A stretch of 64,000 nucleotides of DNA from positions 1-64,000 of IMG/VR virus record IMGVR_UViG_3300025508_002497. One strand, 5' to 3'. A program made the position numbers and the translations under genes. The notes beneath the pieces were generated by a model. The model had not been told where the DNA came from, made no database searches, and was given only the letters and a program-made list of their open reading frames with translations. The DNA is from a virus. Positions 1-10,841 of the stretch are shown here, piece by piece; the first letter of the stretch is position 1; each line of letters begins with the position of its first letter.

Positions 1-748
1 CCGTAATAGGCCACTCGGGCAGTTGACTCGTATCTTCTATAAAATATACCCACCATTCATCTCCTGCTTCTAGTTCGGTAACTGCCCAACTTGGACCAGC
101 AACACCCCAATATGTTGACGCACCAAAGTAAGGACCATTGTCTGGTACTAAACATTCATTAGAATTAGATACTGTCTCGGTAGCATTTAACATATCAGAA
201 ACTGTTAGTTTATTTGTACCATCTTTTTTGCGATACTCAATAATCCATTCAGTATCTGTATTGTCTGTTTTCCATTCAGCAATGTTAGTGTATAGGTTAC
301 CAACACCCGTTCCTGATGGACCTGTCTTGCCTGTTGGGTCAAATGCTATTGAGTTTTGACCGAAGAATAAAAAACATAAACACCCATCTGTTCCAGACAG
401 ATAGATTGAATCGTCATCAAAAGAACTCATTTTACCTTTAGCAATGAATACTTCGGCATCACCATTTAATATTCTAAGAGTATTACCACCAGTTGGATTT
501 GTACTATATCCACCACCACCATTTACACCAGTGGCACTACCACCATCACTATAGGAACCTTTTGCTTGAATGTAAAATACATCAGTAGCATACTGCATCA
601 GTTCATGTCTTTGAAAGATAACTTCGGCAGTAGTACCATCATAGTACCAAACACCGTTTGCTTCTGCACTCGCACCATCTACCTTTGTAAAGAACTGTGA
701 AACTCTTGGTGCAGCACCTTCAAATTTTACATAAGGTTCTACTGCCAT
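1..748 (-). CDS. Putative tail-fibre-associated structural protein (3' end outside window)
   Basis: The frame opens at the ATG at 746-748, one base after the stop of the upstream collagen-like fibre gene, and stays open to the window edge, so at least 249 residues are visible and the C-terminus is missing. The visible protein starts MAVEPYVKFEGAAPRVSQFF and is rich in Gly, Asn, Thr and aromatic residues (for example WWVYFIED near the edge). It has no collagen repeats, signal peptide or membrane segment. Position directly behind two fibre genes with near-zero spacing suggests a fibre tip, adaptor or chaperone. I do not recognise the family, so the structural role is inferred from context only. 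Confidence 0.6.
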   Translation of the reverse strand, partial: MAVEPYVKFEGAAPRVSQFFTKVDGASAEANGVWYYDGTTAEVIFQRHELMQYATDVFYIQAKGSYSDGGSATGVNGGGGYSTNPTGGNTLRILNGDAEVFIAKGKMSSFDDDSIYLSGTDGCLCFLFFGQNSIAFDPTGKTGPSGTGVGNLYTNIAEWKTDNTDTEWIIEYRKKDGTNKLTVSDMLNATETVSNSNECLVPDNGPYFGASTYWGVAGPSWAVTELEAGDEWWVYFIEDTSQLPEWPIT

Positions 749-749
749 A

Positions 750-3700
750 TTAGTTTACTACCTCGATATAAAAGTCACCAGTTGCAGCAGATGATATCCA
801 AGAAGCGTCTGGACCACCAGTTCCGCCTGTCACTGTAACCGTAGGACCAATACCAGATCCAGTAGGACCAGTAGAACCAGCGGGACCATTGCCGCCAGTG
901 GGTCCAGTGGGTCCAGTAACACCACCACCACCAGCAGTGTTTTGGAATGTTCCATCAGCGAAGGTGATACCACCCCCCGATGCCATCGAGATACCTGCGA
1001 GGTAGTATAGTGCATTTCCAGATAACACTTCATAGGCATTGGGAATGTGAAATCGCGTGGTATAGAGTGTAGCGAGACTACTATCTTGAATCACTAGTCT
1101 ATTCGCACCACTCTGTCGTAATTTTATTTGTCCACCATCATAGGCATTCAGGATACCAGTATAATTCAAATCACCACCAGCAGTAATACCACCATCACTC
1201 GAAACACCAGCGACATGAACTATGGCGGTTGGATCTATACCTAGAGTAGATCCAGCGAGTGTCATACCTGCACCAGCAGTTATTGTAGATCCAGTAGGAG
1301 CAGTCGATTGGAAGGTTCCATCTGGGAAAGTGATTCCACCTGCGTCAAGAGAGATACCAGTTCCAGCGTGAACATATGTTGATGCTTTGACATATGTTCC
1401 TGCTTTAACAAAACCATTGTCTGCGTTAAATCCACTAGTAGTAATTGTTGCGTTGACTTGAGTGTTGCCGTTGGTCACTCTCCATGTGAAGTTACCATCA
1501 GTAAACCCATATTTAGAGTTTACATTACCTGAACTCTGAACCATAGCACCATAATTAATAAAATTACCACCAGCAGTAATTCCACCATCACTAGAGATAC
1601 CAGCAACATGAACTATGGCGGTTGGATCTATACCCAGAGTATGACCGACACCAGCAACGGTTGTTGATAATGTCATACCAGCACCAGCAGCAAGAGTAGT
1701 ACCACCACCACCACCTGCACCATCTTGACCAGCAGGTCCAGTTGGACCAGTAACACCATCAATACCAGAAATCTGCAACCAACCTAAAGTAGTTCCGTCA
1801 AAGACATTTGCGTAGTATAAACCAGTATCATTCTCATACCAGAAGTCTCCTGTTGCAGAACCCACAGGAGCAGTATTACCTGCGGTGTAACCAACGGAAG
1901 TACCATCAGAACCATCGGCACCAGTAGGACCAGTGGGACCAGTGGGACCAGTAACACCATCAGAACCATCGGCACCAGTAGGACCAGTGGGACCAGTTCC
2001 GCCACCAGCAGTATCTTGATAAGTTTCATCAGGGAAGGTGATACCTTTACCCAGCGTGATACCAGAACTTGCCGTCACTAGTCCAGCAAGAGTACTTGCA
2101 CTCCCTATCGAAATACTACCACCAGAGTAAAGTAAAGTAGGTGTTATTAAAGTGGAGAAGTTACCGCCGGGATTAAATCCGATTGTTCCCGCTCCCGCGC
2201 CTCCTCGATCCATTTCTATAAATGACGCCGCGCCGACTGCTCCGAAAACATCAGTTGAAATTCTGCCAGATGCGGTAATACCACCATCACTAGAAATACC
2301 AGCGACATGAACTACGGCGGTTGGATCTATACCTAGAGTAGATCCAGTTAGGACCATACCTGCACCAGCAGTTACACCAGATCCAGATGCGGCACTTGAT
2401 TGGAAGGTTCCATCAGGGAAGGTAATGCCAAGGGCATCCATTGAGATACCCTGTTTTGCATGGAAAAGTTCGTCTGCCTGAAGTTTTACATAAGCAATAA
2501 CACCACCAGACTCAACCTTCATTCTGGACTGTCCGCTAGTGTTCACATAAAAGTTATTGAGTCCACCATCTAGTATTATACCAGTAGTAGGATTACCTGC
2601 ACCACCAAGTATTTTAGTGGCATTCACGATACCGTCAAAAGTAGCACCACCATCACTAGAGATACCAGCGACATGAACTACGGCGGTTGGATCAATACCT
2701 AGAGTAGATCCAGCGAGTGTCATACCTGCACCAGCGACTATTTCAGATCCACTAGCGGCACTTGATTGGAAGGTTCCATCAGGGAAGGTAATGCCAAGGG
2801 CATCCATTGAGATACCTGCTCTTGCATGAATCAAGTTTGGTGTATCGTTTGCACGACCAGCACCGAGAACAAGAAGTGTTCCCGTAGAGGCATGAACTCT
2901 ACCCACACGACCGAGGTTCTGAATCAGATCAGTTGCACCAGAAGGTCTTGCGGCGGTAATCCCACCACCAACTCCAACATACACAGTATCGTTTGCGGTA
3001 AATCCTGATGTATCTGCGTCTCGAACAAGACCAGTGACAACCATGTAACCTTCGTCGTTCGTGGAGAATGCTCCAGTGACAATACCAGCAGCGGGCATCT
3101 TCGCTGAATCAGATGCGTCTGCCTTTCCGACTGTTACGCGATCGGATGCACCGACATTTCCTGTGATGTAAACTGGATCCAATGCTGCAAGTGCTTCGTC
3201 TGCTTTGATTGCCTTGAGAAGTTTACCTTCGATGTCTGCTTCTAGGTGAGGATGGTTTGTGTCCTGAGCAAAGAGAACCGAGTTGTCACCAGAGAATCCA
3301 GTACCATCGTGGTAGAGAACTTGATTAGTTGCGGCACCGTTGAAGTCAACCGACATGGTGTACCCAACACCTGCAACGATTGACGATAAGATTACTCCGT
3401 TACCAGCAGCAAGGGTAGCACCACCACCACCTGCACCATCTTGACCAGCAGGGCCAGTGGCCCCAGTAGTTCCGGGACGACCACTAACCTGCAACCATGC
3501 TAGTGTAGATCCATCATAGACATTTGCATAGTATAATCCAGTATCGTTTTCGTACCAGAAGTCTCCGGTATTAGAACCAGATGGTGCGGTATTTCCTGAT
3601 GTGAAACCAACGGAAGTACCATCAGAGCCATCGTCACCAGTAGGACCAGTAACACCATCAGAACCGGCACCAGTGGGACCAGTGGGACCAGTAACACCAT

Positions 3701-5258
3701 CAGAACCATCGGCACCAGTAGGACCAGTGTTACCCTTAGTTCCTTGATCACCAGTAGGACCAGTGTTACCAGTAGGACCATCGGCACCAGTAGGACCAGT
3801 AACACCATCAGAACCATCAGAACCATCGGCACCAGTGGGACCAGTGGGACCAGTAACACCATCAGAACCGGCAGAACCATCGGCACCAGTGGGACCAGTG
3901 GGACCAGTGGGTCCATCGGAACCATCGGCACCAGTGGGTCCAGTAACACCATCAGAACCATCGGCACCAGTAGGACCAGTAACACCATCAGAACCATCGG
4001 CACCAGTGGGTCCAGTAACACCATTAGAACCATCAGCACCAGTGGGCCCAGTCGGACCTTCTAGATCATTAGGTGTGAGGTTCTTGATTGTTACTTGACC
4101 ACCCATACCACTGTGGTATTGACATCTGTAGTATAGAGTATCAGGTGCATCATAAGGAACAGTAAATGTTATATCACCACTATCTGCTCCCGCATTTACA
4201 ACTCCCGTGGTGTATAGATTACCAGAATCGTAGGCACCACCATTGTCGGTGGTTTGTAGGTGGAATGGATGTCCACTTACACTTCCTGCAAGTGAGAAAA
4301 TATATTTCTGACCACGGAGAAGATAAATCGTATCTTGTTGAACAGTGTCGATAAAGTATTTGTTACCAGAGCCGGGATTACTTACAGTAACATCATAGGT
4401 TTTTGCTATAACTTGTTCACCCGTGGCACCAGTAGGACCAGTAACACCATCAGAACCATCGGCACCAGTAGGACCAGTAGGACCAGTAACACCATCAGAA
4501 CCATCGGCACCAGTAGGACCAGTGTTACCCTTAGTTCCTTGATCACCAGTAGGACCAGTGTTACCAGTAGGACCATCAGAACCATCGGCACCAGTAGGAC
4601 CAGTGTTACCCTTAGTTCCTTGATCACCAGTAGGACCAGTGTTACCAGTAGGACCATCGGCACCAGTAGGACCAGTAACACCATCAGAACCATCAGAACC
4701 ATCGGCACCAGTAGGACCAGTAACACCATCAGAACCATCGGCACCAGTAGGACCAGTAACACCATCAGAACCATCGGCACCAGTAGGACCAGTGTTACCC
4801 TTAGTTCCTTGATCACCAGTAGGACCAGTGTTACCAGTAGGACCAGCACCAGTGGCACCAGTTGCACCAACAGGACCAGTTGCACCACCACCCGCACCAG
4901 ATCCTAGTTCTTGCCAAGCGGTTCCATCGAACCCATAGAACTTAGAGTCACCCTCATTGAATACGATCGTACCATCTTGCTTGTTACTTGCATCCAAGAA
5001 AATCTCAAAAGCAGTTCCATTATATCGAACAATATCATTGTCCCCAACACCAGTAATCGTGCCGAAGTTTACATTCAGAGCGGACACATCTTCTAGGATG
5101 TATTTGTTATCTGTTGTTAGGCCTGGATTGAGAGTAGCATCTTCTTGGATTCCCTGAACCTTGAAGTTAACATCACCAGAATCAACCATGAAGAAGAAGT
5201 CACCACTGGTTGCGTCTCTATTCTGTTGTTTTAGAATGTCGATTAAGGTAATAGGCAT
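750..5258 (-). CDS. Large collagen-like tail fibre with embedded cupredoxin-like domain
   Basis: 1502 residues. A globular N-terminus (about 1-125) precedes a first Gly-X-Y block (about 126-278, mostly GPTG units with GDQGTKG variants). Next comes a compact domain (about 283-395), then a second Gly-X-Y block (about 400-540). The rest is fibre modules that repeat ITFPDGTFQ and VAGISSDGG phrases, two copies of a [16 protein letters not shown] module, and short GPTG stretches near 1083-1116 and the C-terminus. The compact domain has H333, C379, H382 and M385 in a C-x2-H-x2-M pattern, as in type-1 copper proteins (see findings). The start codon shares one base with the preceding fibre gene's stop. 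Probably a trimeric host-recognition fibre on the tail; copper binding is inference. Confidence 0.85.
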   Translation of the reverse strand: MPITLIDILKQQNRDATSGDFFFMVDSGDVNFKVQGIQEDATLNPGLTTDNKYILEDVSALNVNFGTITGVGDNDIVRYNGTAFEIFLDASNKQDGTIVFNEGDSKFYGFDGTAWQELGSGAGGGATGPVGATGATGAGPTGNTGPTGDQGTKGNTGPTGADGSDGVTGPTGADGSDGVTGPTGADGSDGSDGVTGPTGADGPTGNTGPTGDQGTKGNTGPTGADGSDGPTGNTGPTGDQGTKGNTGPTGADGSDGVTGPTGPTGADGSDGVTGPTGATGEQVIAKTYDVTVSNPGSGNKYFIDTVQQDTIYLLRGQKYIFSLAGSVSGHPFHLQTTDNGGAYDSGNLYTTGVVNAGADSGDITFTVPYDAPDTLYYRCQYHSGMGGQVTIKNLTPNDLEGPTGPTGADGSNGVTGPTGADGSDGVTGPTGADGSDGVTGPTGADGSDGPTGPTGPTGADGSAGSDGVTGPTGPTGADGSDGSDGVTGPTGADGPTGNTGPTGDQGTKGNTGPTGADGSDGVTGPTGPTGAGSDGVTGPTGDDGSDGTSVGFTSGNTAPSGSNTGDFWYENDTGLYYANVYDGSTLAWLQVSGRPGTTGATGPAGQDGAGGGGATLAAGNGVILSSIVAGVGYTMSVDFNGAATNQVLYHDGTGFSGDNSVLFAQDTNHPHLEADIEGKLLKAIKADEALAALDPVYITGNVGASDRVTVGKADASDSAKMPAAGIVTGAFSTNDEGYMVVTGLVRDADTSGFTANDTVYVGVGGGITAARPSGATDLIQNLGRVGRVHASTGTLLVLGAGRANDTPNLIHARAGISMDALGITFPDGTFQSSAASGSEIVAGAGMTLAGSTLGIDPTAVVHVAGISSDGGATFDGIVNATKILGGAGNPTTGIILDGGLNNFYVNTSGQSRMKVESGGVIAYVKLQADELFHAKQGISMDALGITFPDGTFQSSAASGSGVTAGAGMVLTGSTLGIDPTAVVHVAGISSDGGITASGRISTDVFGAVGAASFIEMDRGGAGAGTIGFNPGGNFSTLITPTLLYSGGSISIGSASTLAGLVTASSGITLGKGITFPDETYQDTAGGGTGPTGPTGADGSDGVTGPTGPTGPTGADGSDGTSVGYTAGNTAPVGSATGDFWYENDTGLYYANVFDGTTLGWLQISGIDGVTGPTGPAGQDGAGGGGGTTLAAGAGMTLSTTVAGVGHTLGIDPTAIVHVAGISSDGGITAGGNFINYGAMVQSSGNVNSKYGFTDGNFTWRVTNGNTQVNATITTSGFNADNGFVKAGTYVKASTYVHAGTGISLDAGGITFPDGTFQSTAPTGSTITAGAGMTLAGSTLGIDPTAIVHVAGVSSDGGITAGGDLNYTGILNAYDGGQIKLRQSGANRLVIQDSSLATLYTTRFHIPNAYEVLSGNALYYLAGISMASGGGITFADGTFQNTAGGGGVTGPTGPTGGNGPAGSTGPTGSGIGPTVTVTGGTGGPDASWISSAATGDFYIEVVN
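2276..2426 (-). repeat. Fibre module shared with the 27880-31713 fibre (copy B)
   Basis: Direct repeat of the segment at 28676-28826, 26.4 kb away. Differences are mostly silent changes by eye, suggesting recent duplication or gene conversion between the two fibre genes. Confidence 0.75.
3620..4060 (-). repeat. Collagen-like Gly-X-Y coding repeat, block 2 of the large fibre
   Basis: Tandem 9-bp and 18-27-bp units whose minus-strand translation is GPTG, GADGSDG and VTGPTG. Units are imperfect copies, consistent with expansion and contraction. The skewed base composition makes long spurious open frames on the plus strand. Confidence 0.85.
4421..4880 (-). repeat. Collagen-like Gly-X-Y coding repeat, block 1 of the large fibre
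   Basis: Near-identical 18-60-bp units encoding [16 protein letters not shown] and [10 protein letters not shown]. At least three copies of the longer GDQGTKG-containing unit occur, which makes the tract prone to length change by recombination. Confidence 0.85.
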
Positions 5259-6940
5259 TAGGAAACCACCACTTCTGTTGATCCAAGACTTGCATTATCT
5301 GATCTGTAGATGAAATATGTTTCGGAGAATCCAGCACTGTTAGTATGTGCAGTTGCACCACCATGAAGTTTACTGAATCCGCCCGCAAATCCACCCACCG
5401 TGAAACTAGCATCTCCATAACTTGATGGATATGCATAATATATGTATTCACCCGCACCTGCGTTAACCGAGAAACTATAACTTCTATTGTTATCTAAGTT
5501 TGAACTCAGTGATGACAAGTCTGGACCAGTTAACCCAGCGTTACTCGAAACACCATAGTAGTTGTTATTTCTGAAAGTTATACTATCGGTTGATGTCGCA
5601 AAACTTCCATCACTACCCGTCGCACCCAGAGTGAATGTTACACTACTATTCTTACTTGCAGGGAATGCTATATTATTAGATGCGACTGATGCAGATCCAC
5701 TCGACAGATCCACAGGGAATCCAGAGTCGGAAGATGCATTGGTTGTTACATCGGCATCAGCAACCGAAATACTGCCGGGAGTTTGGTATGTTGCAGACAA
5801 ACTTCTACCAGTGAGACTGTAGTTGCCAGTGCCAATCAGTGCAGTCGAACTACCAGAGATACTGAACGAGTTGATACCAAAGACAAACTCGGAGTCTAGG
5901 AAAATATCTTGGGCACGAATGTAATCAAAAGTAACTCCACCATCTTCGAGCAAGACTGGGAACTTTCTACCCCCACCACTCACGGTGTTGATATTATCAA
6001 AGTTGATACTATGATCGAGTGAAGTTCCTGTTGCGAATGTGGTATCAAAGAGTCCGTCTCCTGTAGCACCAGTTGCTCCTGTAACACCAGCGGCGCCAGT
6101 TGCTCCTGTAGCACCAGTTGCTCCTGTAACACCAGCGGCGCCAGTTGCTCCTGTAGCACCAGCGGCGCCAGTTGCTCCTGTAGCACCAGCGGCGCCAGTT
6201 GCTCCTGTAGCACCAGTTGCTCCAATAGAACCATCTTCACCAGTAGGACCAGTATTACCAATAGGACCATCTTCACCAGTAGGACCAGTCACACCAGTAG
6301 GACCAGCAACAGTAGAAGCGGCACCAGTAGGACCAGTGTTACCAGTAGGTCCAATAGAACCATCTTCACCAGTAGGACCAGTGTTACCAATAGGACCAGT
6401 CACACCAGTAGGACCATCTTCACCAGTAGGACCAGTCACACCAGTAGGACCAGCAACAGTAGAAGCGGCACCAGTAGGACCAGTGTTACCAGTAGGTCCA
6501 ATAGAACCATCTTCACCAGTAGGACCAGTTACACCAATAGGACCAGTCACACCAGTAGGACCAGTCACACCAGTAGGACCAGCAACAGTAGAAGCGGCAC
6601 CAGTAGGACCAGTTACACCAATAGGTCCAATAGAACCATCTTCACCAGTAGGACCAGTGTTACCAATAGGACCAGTCACACCAGTAGGACCAGTCACACC
6701 TGTGGCACCTGTGGCACCTGTTGAACCAGTGACACCCACATCACCAATAAGGCCTTGTGGACCTTGTGCGCCTACTCCCGATGCTTGTAGAATTTTCACA
6801 ATCGCAGGCAAGTTTTGTTGACCATTAGGGGAAACTCCCCCTCCAACAGAAATTGCATTGGTACTACTAGTGATGACATTGACGCGAGTCGCTGTCTCAT
6901 CAACGTTTGTACTACTTGTGATAACTCTAACTTGGGGCAT
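5258..6940 (-). CDS. Collagen-like tail fibre with C-terminal receptor-binding-type domain
   Basis: 560 residues. Residues 1-55 form a short N-terminal domain beginning [12 protein letters not shown]. Residues about 57-293 are Gly-X-Y repeats: GPTGVTG and GEDGSIG units interrupted by AASTVAG, then GATGAAG units. Residues about 300-560 form a beta-rich Ser/Gly/Asn/Tyr-rich head. The last 60 residues ([20 protein letters not shown]) resemble the end of the fibre protein at 31713-32801, suggesting a shared tip domain. Its stop shares one base with the next fibre gene. Likely function is host attachment. The Thr-rich Y positions of GPT triplets are the kind of site O-glycosylated in bacterial collagen-like proteins such as BclA. 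Confidence 0.8.
   Translation of the reverse strand: MPQVRVITSSTNVDETATRVNVITSSTNAISVGGGVSPNGQQNLPAIVKILQASGVGAQGPQGLIGDVGVTGSTGATGATGVTGPTGVTGPIGNTGPTGEDGSIGPIGVTGPTGAASTVAGPTGVTGPTGVTGPIGVTGPTGEDGSIGPTGNTGPTGAASTVAGPTGVTGPTGEDGPTGVTGPIGNTGPTGEDGSIGPTGNTGPTGAASTVAGPTGVTGPTGEDGPIGNTGPTGEDGSIGATGATGATGAAGATGATGAAGATGATGAAGVTGATGATGATGAAGVTGATGATGDGLFDTTFATGTSLDHSINFDNINTVSGGGRKFPVLLEDGGVTFDYIRAQDIFLDSEFVFGINSFSISGSSTALIGTGNYSLTGRSLSATYQTPGSISVADADVTTNASSDSGFPVDLSSGSASVASNNIAFPASKNSSVTFTLGATGSDGSFATSTDSITFRNNNYYGVSSNAGLTGPDLSSLSSNLDNNRSYSFSVNAGAGEYIYYAYPSSYGDASFTVGGFAGGFSKLHGGATAHTNSAGFSETYFIYRSDNASLGSTEVVVS
6061..6769 (-). repeat. Collagen-like Gly-X-Y coding repeat in the second fibre
   Basis: Tandem units encoding [17 protein letters not shown] and [10 protein letters not shown], then GATGAAG. 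A roughly 120-bp higher-order unit containing AASTVAG recurs about three times (centred near 6320, 6460 and 6590). Confidence 0.85.
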
Positions 6941-7386
6941 TATCTAGTTACCTCAGCACGAACTTCAAAGCGGCCTTGTAATACTCTAGTGACAACCTCG
7001 CCGGCGATTAACTCAATGTCATATAAGTGTCTACCAGAAGGACAGTTTTTCATAGTTTCGGCATCAATGCTAACATAAACTCCACCAGTTGCACCTGTAG
7101 CACCTGTGAGTCCTCCATTGGAGGCGTTTAATAACATACCACCTGATCCCACAACACCATCTGGTTCTGTATAAGATCCTGTTGTACCACCACCCTTAAC
7201 CACACCAGAAGACGTATCTCCTGTTATACCAATCAAAATATCGGTAGCATAAGAAGAACGACGAACCTGCATTCTTCCTTGATATGAGTCTAGATCAATT
7301 GCTTCTTCACTATTAGTTTCATACAAAAAATAGAGAACATAGTTCGCACCTTGATCTGCTAAGATGTTAAATTGTCCAGCAGCCAT
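6940..7386 (-). CDS. Small structural protein at the head of the fibre module
   Basis: 148 residues, starting [20 protein letters not shown]. It is preceded by a good ribosome binding site (AGGAG, 7 bases from the ATG) and its stop overlaps the start of the next fibre gene. The sequence is beta-rich with a Gly/Thr-rich middle (GATGATGG). It ends in a segment ([12 protein letters not shown]) like the N-terminal immunoglobulin-like domains of baseplate or fibre adaptor proteins. It probably attaches a fibre to the baseplate or another fibre. The function is inferred from position; the family is not firmly recognised. Confidence 0.65.
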   Translation of the reverse strand: MAAGQFNILADQGANYVLYFLYETNSEEAIDLDSYQGRMQVRRSSYATDILIGITGDTSSGVVKGGGTTGSYTEPDGVVGSGGMLLNASNGGLTGATGATGGVYVSIDAETMKNCPSGRHLYDIELIAGEVVTRVLQGRFEVRAEVTR

Positions 7387-7417
7387 ATACTTCTCCTATT
7401 ATATTGTATATATGCTT

Positions 7418-8662
7418 TTAGGATCGAGCCTTTTTCTTCTTCTTGTACGTTTTGGTCTTGATTTTAGGAGGATTAACCGACGCTTTCTTCTGTTGCTTCT
7501 CCCATTCGGCTCTTTGATTCCTGATTTCCTTGACCTTTTCTTCGTAAAAAGGAAGATTACTCTTGATTCTTTCCATTTGATCAGCAGGAGCCTTGTTTTC
7601 CTTGAGGAGTCTTAGAGTTGCTTCGTATCCCTCTTCAAATCTGAACATATAGAAAGCGGTAGCAGATAGTTCGTCCAACGCTCTCCAATGATAGCAGTCC
7701 TCTGATACGAAAAGAATATCTTGGGGAGGAACTTGTAAGTCTACCGCCATCTTCGCATAGATGTATGCTGTTCTTGGACGATTATTCATACGATACAATC
7801 GTGATAGTTCTACCAGAGGCTCAGCACGGATTGGTCTATATTCAAATGACTGTAAGAGATGCTCTGTAACTTCATTGAAAGGTTTGTTTTGAATACCAGC
7901 GATCATCGCTCTTCTGAATAGTGAATAGAAGCACTCCTCTTCCCATCCACCCATCTCTACCCTCTTACCATAAGCCTCAAACGACTTCTCCCACTGCTGC
8001 GAATCAAAGTAAGATTGAGCGAGGTAGAATTGATACCGTTCGTTTGTTGGTTCGTAGTTTGGATCATCTGGATTGGTAAGAGCAGACAACAGAACTTCTG
8101 CGTCTCTACTATACTTTTCTTGTGGTGTGATTCCTACGTTGCGATTGCCCTCGGTTCTGGCGATAACGAAATAGTTACCATTAATTTTATCAACTCTTGT
8201 TTGTTCTTTTGGTTTGGCTGGACAGTGGGCATACTCATGAAGCACTCCCTTATACTCCCAACCAATACCCAACTTGAAGATTTGATTCCTCCACCACATA
8301 AACTCAGGACGACCAAGACGAATTGAATACGAGTCCGCATCCATCTTTGAGGGATACCTAAAATCACCATCGATGTAGTCATCTGCATCAATCATCCATG
8401 CATATTCGGCATCGCTACTCTCTGCGTTTCTTAATGCTTCTGTTCTTGAAGGACCAAAACCTTTCCAGTCAGACTGATGAACAGTGCCAGGAACACCCAA
8501 CTCATCCATTGTCTTCTTGATTAGATCTTGTGTTCCATCTGTAGAACCAGTATCAGTAATATCATATCGATCGACATACTTTGACATCGATCGAAGACAC
8601 TCTTCGATAATATGAGTCTCATCTTTTACGATCATACACAGGGTCACTTTTGGTCGGCTCAT
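7418..8662 (-). CDS. Family 2 glycosyltransferase with TPR-like C-terminal half
   Basis: 414 residues. The N-terminal third is a GT-A domain: LCMIVKDE near residue 8, DTGSTDGTQ near 37 and the metal-binding DADD near 92. The middle and C-terminal part has paired helices typical of tetratricopeptide repeats (QQWEKSFEAYGKRVE and following), and the last 30 residues are strongly basic (KKKKKARS). A GT2 domain fused to TPRs is seen in enzymes that glycosylate proteins or peptides, such as SunS-type transferases. It lies immediately upstream of the fibre genes, so fibre glycosylation is a plausible but unproven role. Its start overlaps the epimerase stop as ATGA. Confidence 0.85.
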   Translation of the reverse strand: MSRPKVTLCMIVKDETHIIEECLRSMSKYVDRYDITDTGSTDGTQDLIKKTMDELGVPGTVHQSDWKGFGPSRTEALRNAESSDAEYAWMIDADDYIDGDFRYPSKMDADSYSIRLGRPEFMWWRNQIFKLGIGWEYKGVLHEYAHCPAKPKEQTRVDKINGNYFVIARTEGNRNVGITPQEKYSRDAEVLLSALTNPDDPNYEPTNERYQFYLAQSYFDSQQWEKSFEAYGKRVEMGGWEEECFYSLFRRAMIAGIQNKPFNEVTEHLLQSFEYRPIRAEPLVELSRLYRMNNRPRTAYIYAKMAVDLQVPPQDILFVSEDCYHWRALDELSATAFYMFRFEEGYEATLRLLKENKAPADQMERIKSNLPFYEEKVKEIRNQRAEWEKQQKKASVNPPKIKTKTYKKKKKARS

Positions 8663-9537
8663 GATAAATCCTTAATCCATTCTTGTAAATTCACTTGTGG
8701 TTCCCAACCCAACTCTTTGATCTTCTCGATCATTGCTTGGGTGGCAAACACTTCTCCACTTCTCTCATTTATGTAGGTGATATTTTCTGAGATCATATTT
8801 GCGATCTCTTTGATCGAGTAACTCACACCAGATCCAACATTATACACTCTGGACGGTGTGGTATTCTTCTCGGCAACTAGTATGTTCGCATCAACCACAT
8901 CAGAAACATTAACGAAGTCTCTTCTCTGTTTACCCTCACCAGTCACAGTGAGTGGCAATCCTTCTTTATTCTGCTTCATGAAGACGCCCAACACTGGAGC
9001 ATACTGTCCTGTTGTGTGCTGTCGATTTCCATAGACATTGAAGTAACGCAGGATCGTGGTGTGCAATCCGTACAGTTTAGAATACATCCTACACAGATCT
9101 TCACCAGCGTACTTAGATGATGCGTATGGATTTAGTGTTGGGCAGAGTTTAGAACCTTCACTCTGTACCATGTGATCACATTCGTACACTGCCGAGGTAG
9201 ATGAAAATACAAAGTTTTTCACATTGTTATTTCTTGCTGCCTCTAACAATGTAGCAGTTCCAATCACATTCGTTTCATAGCAATCAATGGGATTTAGTAT
9301 AGCATCCTGAATCCTAACATCAGCAGCCATATGAAACACATAGTCTATGTCTTTCATTATTACATTGACTAAATCAAAATCACAAATATCACCAACCCAA
9401 TTCTTGGCTGACTCATTCCAATACGCAATAGTACTACCATTTATGTCTAGGCAAGTAACAGCATGACCCTGATCAATCAGACGATCTACTAAGTTACTTC
9501 CTATGAAACCTGCTCCACCTGTTACTAACACTCTCAC
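8659..9537 (-). CDS. NAD-dependent sugar epimerase/dehydratase (extended SDR)
   Basis: 292 residues, starting at a GTG that overlaps the upstream stop as GTGA. The Rossmann motif TGGAGFIG lies at residues 7-14, the SST serine/threonine at 112-114 and the catalytic YxxxK at Y138/K142, which is complete for an extended short-chain dehydrogenase/reductase. Sequence style is that of UDP-glucose/UDP-GlcNAc 4-epimerases, which interconvert nucleotide sugars in the cytoplasm. Substrate cannot be read from sequence. In this locus it could act on the nucleotide sugar made by the 12331-15816 cassette, as HldD does in ADP-heptose synthesis, or on UDP-hexoses. Confidence 0.9.
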   Translation of the reverse strand: MRVLVTGGAGFIGSNLVDRLIDQGHAVTCLDINGSTIAYWNESAKNWVGDICDFDLVNVIMKDIDYVFHMAADVRIQDAILNPIDCYETNVIGTATLLEAARNNNVKNFVFSSTSAVYECDHMVQSEGSKLCPTLNPYASSKYAGEDLCRMYSKLYGLHTTILRYFNVYGNRQHTTGQYAPVLGVFMKQNKEGLPLTVTGEGKQRRDFVNVSDVVDANILVAEKNTTPSRVYNVGSGVSYSIKEIANMISENITYINERSGEVFATQAMIEKIKELGWEPQVNLQEWIKDLS

Positions 9538-9755
9538 TTGAAGAAGACCTCAATACAAATAACATTTTTATCATTAATCATTATCATACTACCGTCAGAT
9601 CTTTCTAACTTAGTAAACTGTCCTTGCTTAATATTATCAGTTACTATGTCAGTGAATGTTCTCTTTTCTCCACCCATAAAATGAATTATCTGGGTGCATG
9701 TTTTTCCATTACTTGAAATAGTAGACTTAGTTTCTGTTTTCATACCGTTCAACAT
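9534..9755 (-). CDS. Small hypothetical protein
   Basis: 73 residues from the ATG at 9753-9755, which has a fitting upstream GGAGAGAAG. An internal ATG at 9743 is possible. The sequence (KTETKSTISSNGKTCTQIIH) is predicted beta-rich and soluble, with no motif I recognise. It overlaps the upstream phosphodiesterase-like gene by 29 bases and the downstream epimerase by 4, so it is translated within the glycan operon. It may be a small accessory protein; no function can be assigned. Confidence 0.6.
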   Translation of the reverse strand: MLNGMKTETKSTISSNGKTCTQIIHFMGGEKRTFTDIVTDNIKQGQFTKLERSDGSMIMINDKNVICIEVFFK

Positions 9756-10185
9756 TTTCTTCTCTCCATCTCATAGGATTATCAGTGCATACTCCAGCAA
9801 CATTTATTTTATTTGGAATGGATTGACCATGATCTACCATGATGCCACCTTCAATTTCATGGCCAGGAAAACACCAAATATATCCCCTACTAGTTAAGGT
9901 CATTTGATCGGTTTCATGCCAGAACCAATGAATATCCTTTTCATTCCTTAGTAAATTAACCACCTCTTTATTTTTAGCGTGGACCCACACTCCAGATTGT
10001 TTTAAAAAATTCAAATCTATTCTGTAGTTAGGTTGATCGTGACCTAACCATAGATCAGTTTCACACAACCAGACATCCACTTCTACGTCAAAACCTTTTT
10101 GTAAAACTTCAATGACTTGTTTGGGGTGGTTTTCTGTTTCAGAATTCGCTCCATTAGTGTTTGCTCTGTGTGATATAATCATCAT
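9727..10185 (-). CDS. GDPD/PLC-like phosphodiesterase
   Basis: 152 residues. Key positions of glycerophosphodiester phosphodiesterases are present: HR at residues 6-7, EN at 18-19, E35 and D37 in the VEVDVW strand, and HD at 49-50. The family hydrolyses glycerophosphodiesters using a TIM barrel of 230-250 residues, so this is a short version that may lack the last strands. Similar short proteins occur in surface-polysaccharide clusters. A role in adding or removing glycerol-phosphate or another phosphodiester decoration fits the neighbourhood but is inference. Confidence 0.65.
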   Translation of the reverse strand: MMIISHRANTNGANSETENHPKQVIEVLQKGFDVEVDVWLCETDLWLGHDQPNYRIDLNFLKQSGVWVHAKNKEVVNLLRNEKDIHWFWHETDQMTLTSRGYIWCFPGHEIEGGIMVDHGQSIPNKINVAGVCTDNPMRWREENVERYENRN

Positions 10186-10841
10186 CTAGACTGCGCCCTT
10201 TCTGAGTATTCTTTACCCCATAACATATTATGATATTCAAAATTGTTCTCCAAAATGCTTTCAGTGTCAAGAGTTTCCCAATATGGATCTAAGAAAACCC
10301 ACTTCATTTTTTCTATCGTAGTATATCTAAGTTGGTCGTGACAAGCAAGTGTATTTTGAAAATTATCCATTCCATTTAAAGTATCATCCCACTTTAATAT
10401 ATTCCAGCCCTCAAGAAACACATCAATATCCCCGTACATACAAAGATCTCCAATGACAAAGGGGGTGCTTGGATGTGTTGTTACTAAAAACTTTTTATTG
10501 CCTAAAAGTGAATCATAATATGAGTGAACACCACTACATGCAAAAATACAATCTGCTCTTTGTTTTAAAACTCGTTCAAATCCTTGTTTCTTGGCAAACT
10601 CCAAACCTTCTCTCACACATTTTGGATGACCGTAACCAACTTCACCTGTTCGTATAGTATCTGACCACAAAACTTTATCACAATATTTTGTCGCATTTTT
10701 TGGAAACATGCCGTGACCAGATAAAATAATAAACGAGTCTGGATTGTGACGACGAAAATGCTTTAAGGCAAACGTCATAAGATCCTTTTTATAATCCTGA
10801 TCAACCCATATATGTGAAAACAAAGCACATTCAGAACTCAT
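10182..10841 (-). CDS. WavE-like putative glycosyltransferase
   Basis: About 219 residues from the ATG at 10841, preferred because GAGAGG lies 7 bases upstream; an upstream ATG at 10868 lacks a clear site. The segment VLKQRADCIF resembles the TVKQRSDERF segment of the gene at 11399-12334. Both recall the K-x-R-x-D motif of WavE-type lipopolysaccharide enzymes, where the Asp is thought to bind metal or nucleotide. WavE proteins take part in lipopolysaccharide core synthesis. The assignment rests on this motif and on context, so it is tentative. It overlaps both neighbours by a few bases. Confidence 0.55.
   Translation of the reverse strand: MSSECALFSHIWVDQDYKKDLMTFALKHFRRHNPDSFIILSGHGMFPKNATKYCDKVLWSDTIRTGEVGYGHPKCVREGLEFAKKQGFERVLKQRADCIFACSGVHSYYDSLLGNKKFLVTTHPSTPFVIGDLCMYGDIDVFLEGWNILKWDDTLNGMDNFQNTLACHDQLRYTTIEKMKWVFLDPYWETLDTESILENNFEYHNMLWGKEYSERAQSR

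Noticed and set aside
3744-4907. Long plus-strand frames over the fibre genes (rich in GPVTPSEP or [10 protein letters not shown])
   Set aside because: They are reflections of the low-complexity collagen repeats in other frames, lack ribosome sites and oppose all other genes.
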